Shown piece by piece: positions 24,617 to 24,718 of a stretch of DNA of 24,718 nucleotides. A model generated the notes under the pieces. It was not told where the DNA came from. It saw nothing but the letters and a program-made list of their open reading frames with translations, and did not search any database. The position numbers were made by a program, and so were the translations under genes. Numbering within the stretch: position 1 is the stretch's first letter; each line of letters opens with the position of its first letter. The stretch comes from Bacteroidales bacterium (GTDB taxonomy: Bacteria; Bacteroidota; Bacteroidia; Bacteroidales; ML635J-15), in NCBI GenBank assembly GCA_023228725.1, contig JALOAQ010000037.1, positions 1 through 24,718 on the forward strand, in the 5' to 3' direction.

Positions 24617-24718
24617 AGCAATTTCAGTTGAATGTTAAAAAAAAATCAGTTAAAAGATAAAAATTGAACCGAGTTTACGAGCTCACCGAAGGTAAAGTAT
24701 TGTGTTACCCTTGCGGGC

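Noticed and set aside
24640..24718. tRNA gene at the window end
   Set aside because: The GGTTCAA-like stretch on the minus strand lacks the T-arm pairing and no acceptor stem or anticodon arm can be built.

Overview
The window is chromosomal DNA from a strongly AT-rich member of the Bacteroidota, most likely Bacteroidia. The evidence is two secreted proteins with type IX secretion (T9SS) C-terminal sorting domains, an outer-membrane PorV/PorQ-like protein, a Bacteroidota-type LysRS with a C-terminal extension, Bacteroidota-style -7 promoter boxes (TAnnTTTG), and the near absence of Shine-Dalgarno sequences. No rRNA, tRNA, CRISPR array, prophage or insertion sequence was seen. Most of the window is housekeeping.

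Layout. 1-1757: a structured leader, then a delta-60-repeat T9SS cargo protein with a clear terminator. 1798-2414: a frameshifted NAD(P)H-quinone-reductase-like gene with a damaged FMN-binding N-terminus. 2517-2843: a DivIC/FtsB-like division protein. 2961-3545 (minus): YqgE/AlgH. 3696-3806: a gene-free stretch with a promoter-like box, a hairpin and a strong plus-strand terminator that no annotated gene uses, so a candidate small RNA. 3827-4375 (minus): an NADPH-dependent FMN reductase-like protein. 4523-5542 (minus): murB, divergent from a GT4 glycosyltransferase (5639-6733). 6738-6876: two perfect 41-bp repeats carrying a phased AAGCAAG motif. 7115-10815 (minus): operon lysS - nhaC-like antiporter - small Cys-rich membrane protein. 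11063-12778: recJ. 12999-13796: a degenerate tandem universal stress protein. 13793-17692 (minus): operon purE - PorV/PorQ-like protein - HhH-beta-barrel protein - hypothetical. 17814-20081: operon hpt - tandem adenylate kinase fusion - cobO. 20133-21845 (minus): a CARDB-like T9SS protein. 21953-24586 (minus): valS.

How the genes work together. purE (de novo purines) is divergent from hpt (purine salvage), which is followed by adenylate kinase and the ATP-consuming corrinoid adenosyltransferase, giving a nucleotide-centred block. The purE operon also carries two outer-membrane proteins with overlapping genes. lysS and nhaC are linked by a TGATG stop/start overlap.

Most noteworthy: the candidate small RNA at 3704-3806; the fused adenylate kinase whose second half has lost AMP-site residues; the 41-bp repeat pair; and the HhH-beta-barrel/PorV-like pair. 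I see no clear defence system or biosynthetic cluster. All functions are read from sequence motifs alone.
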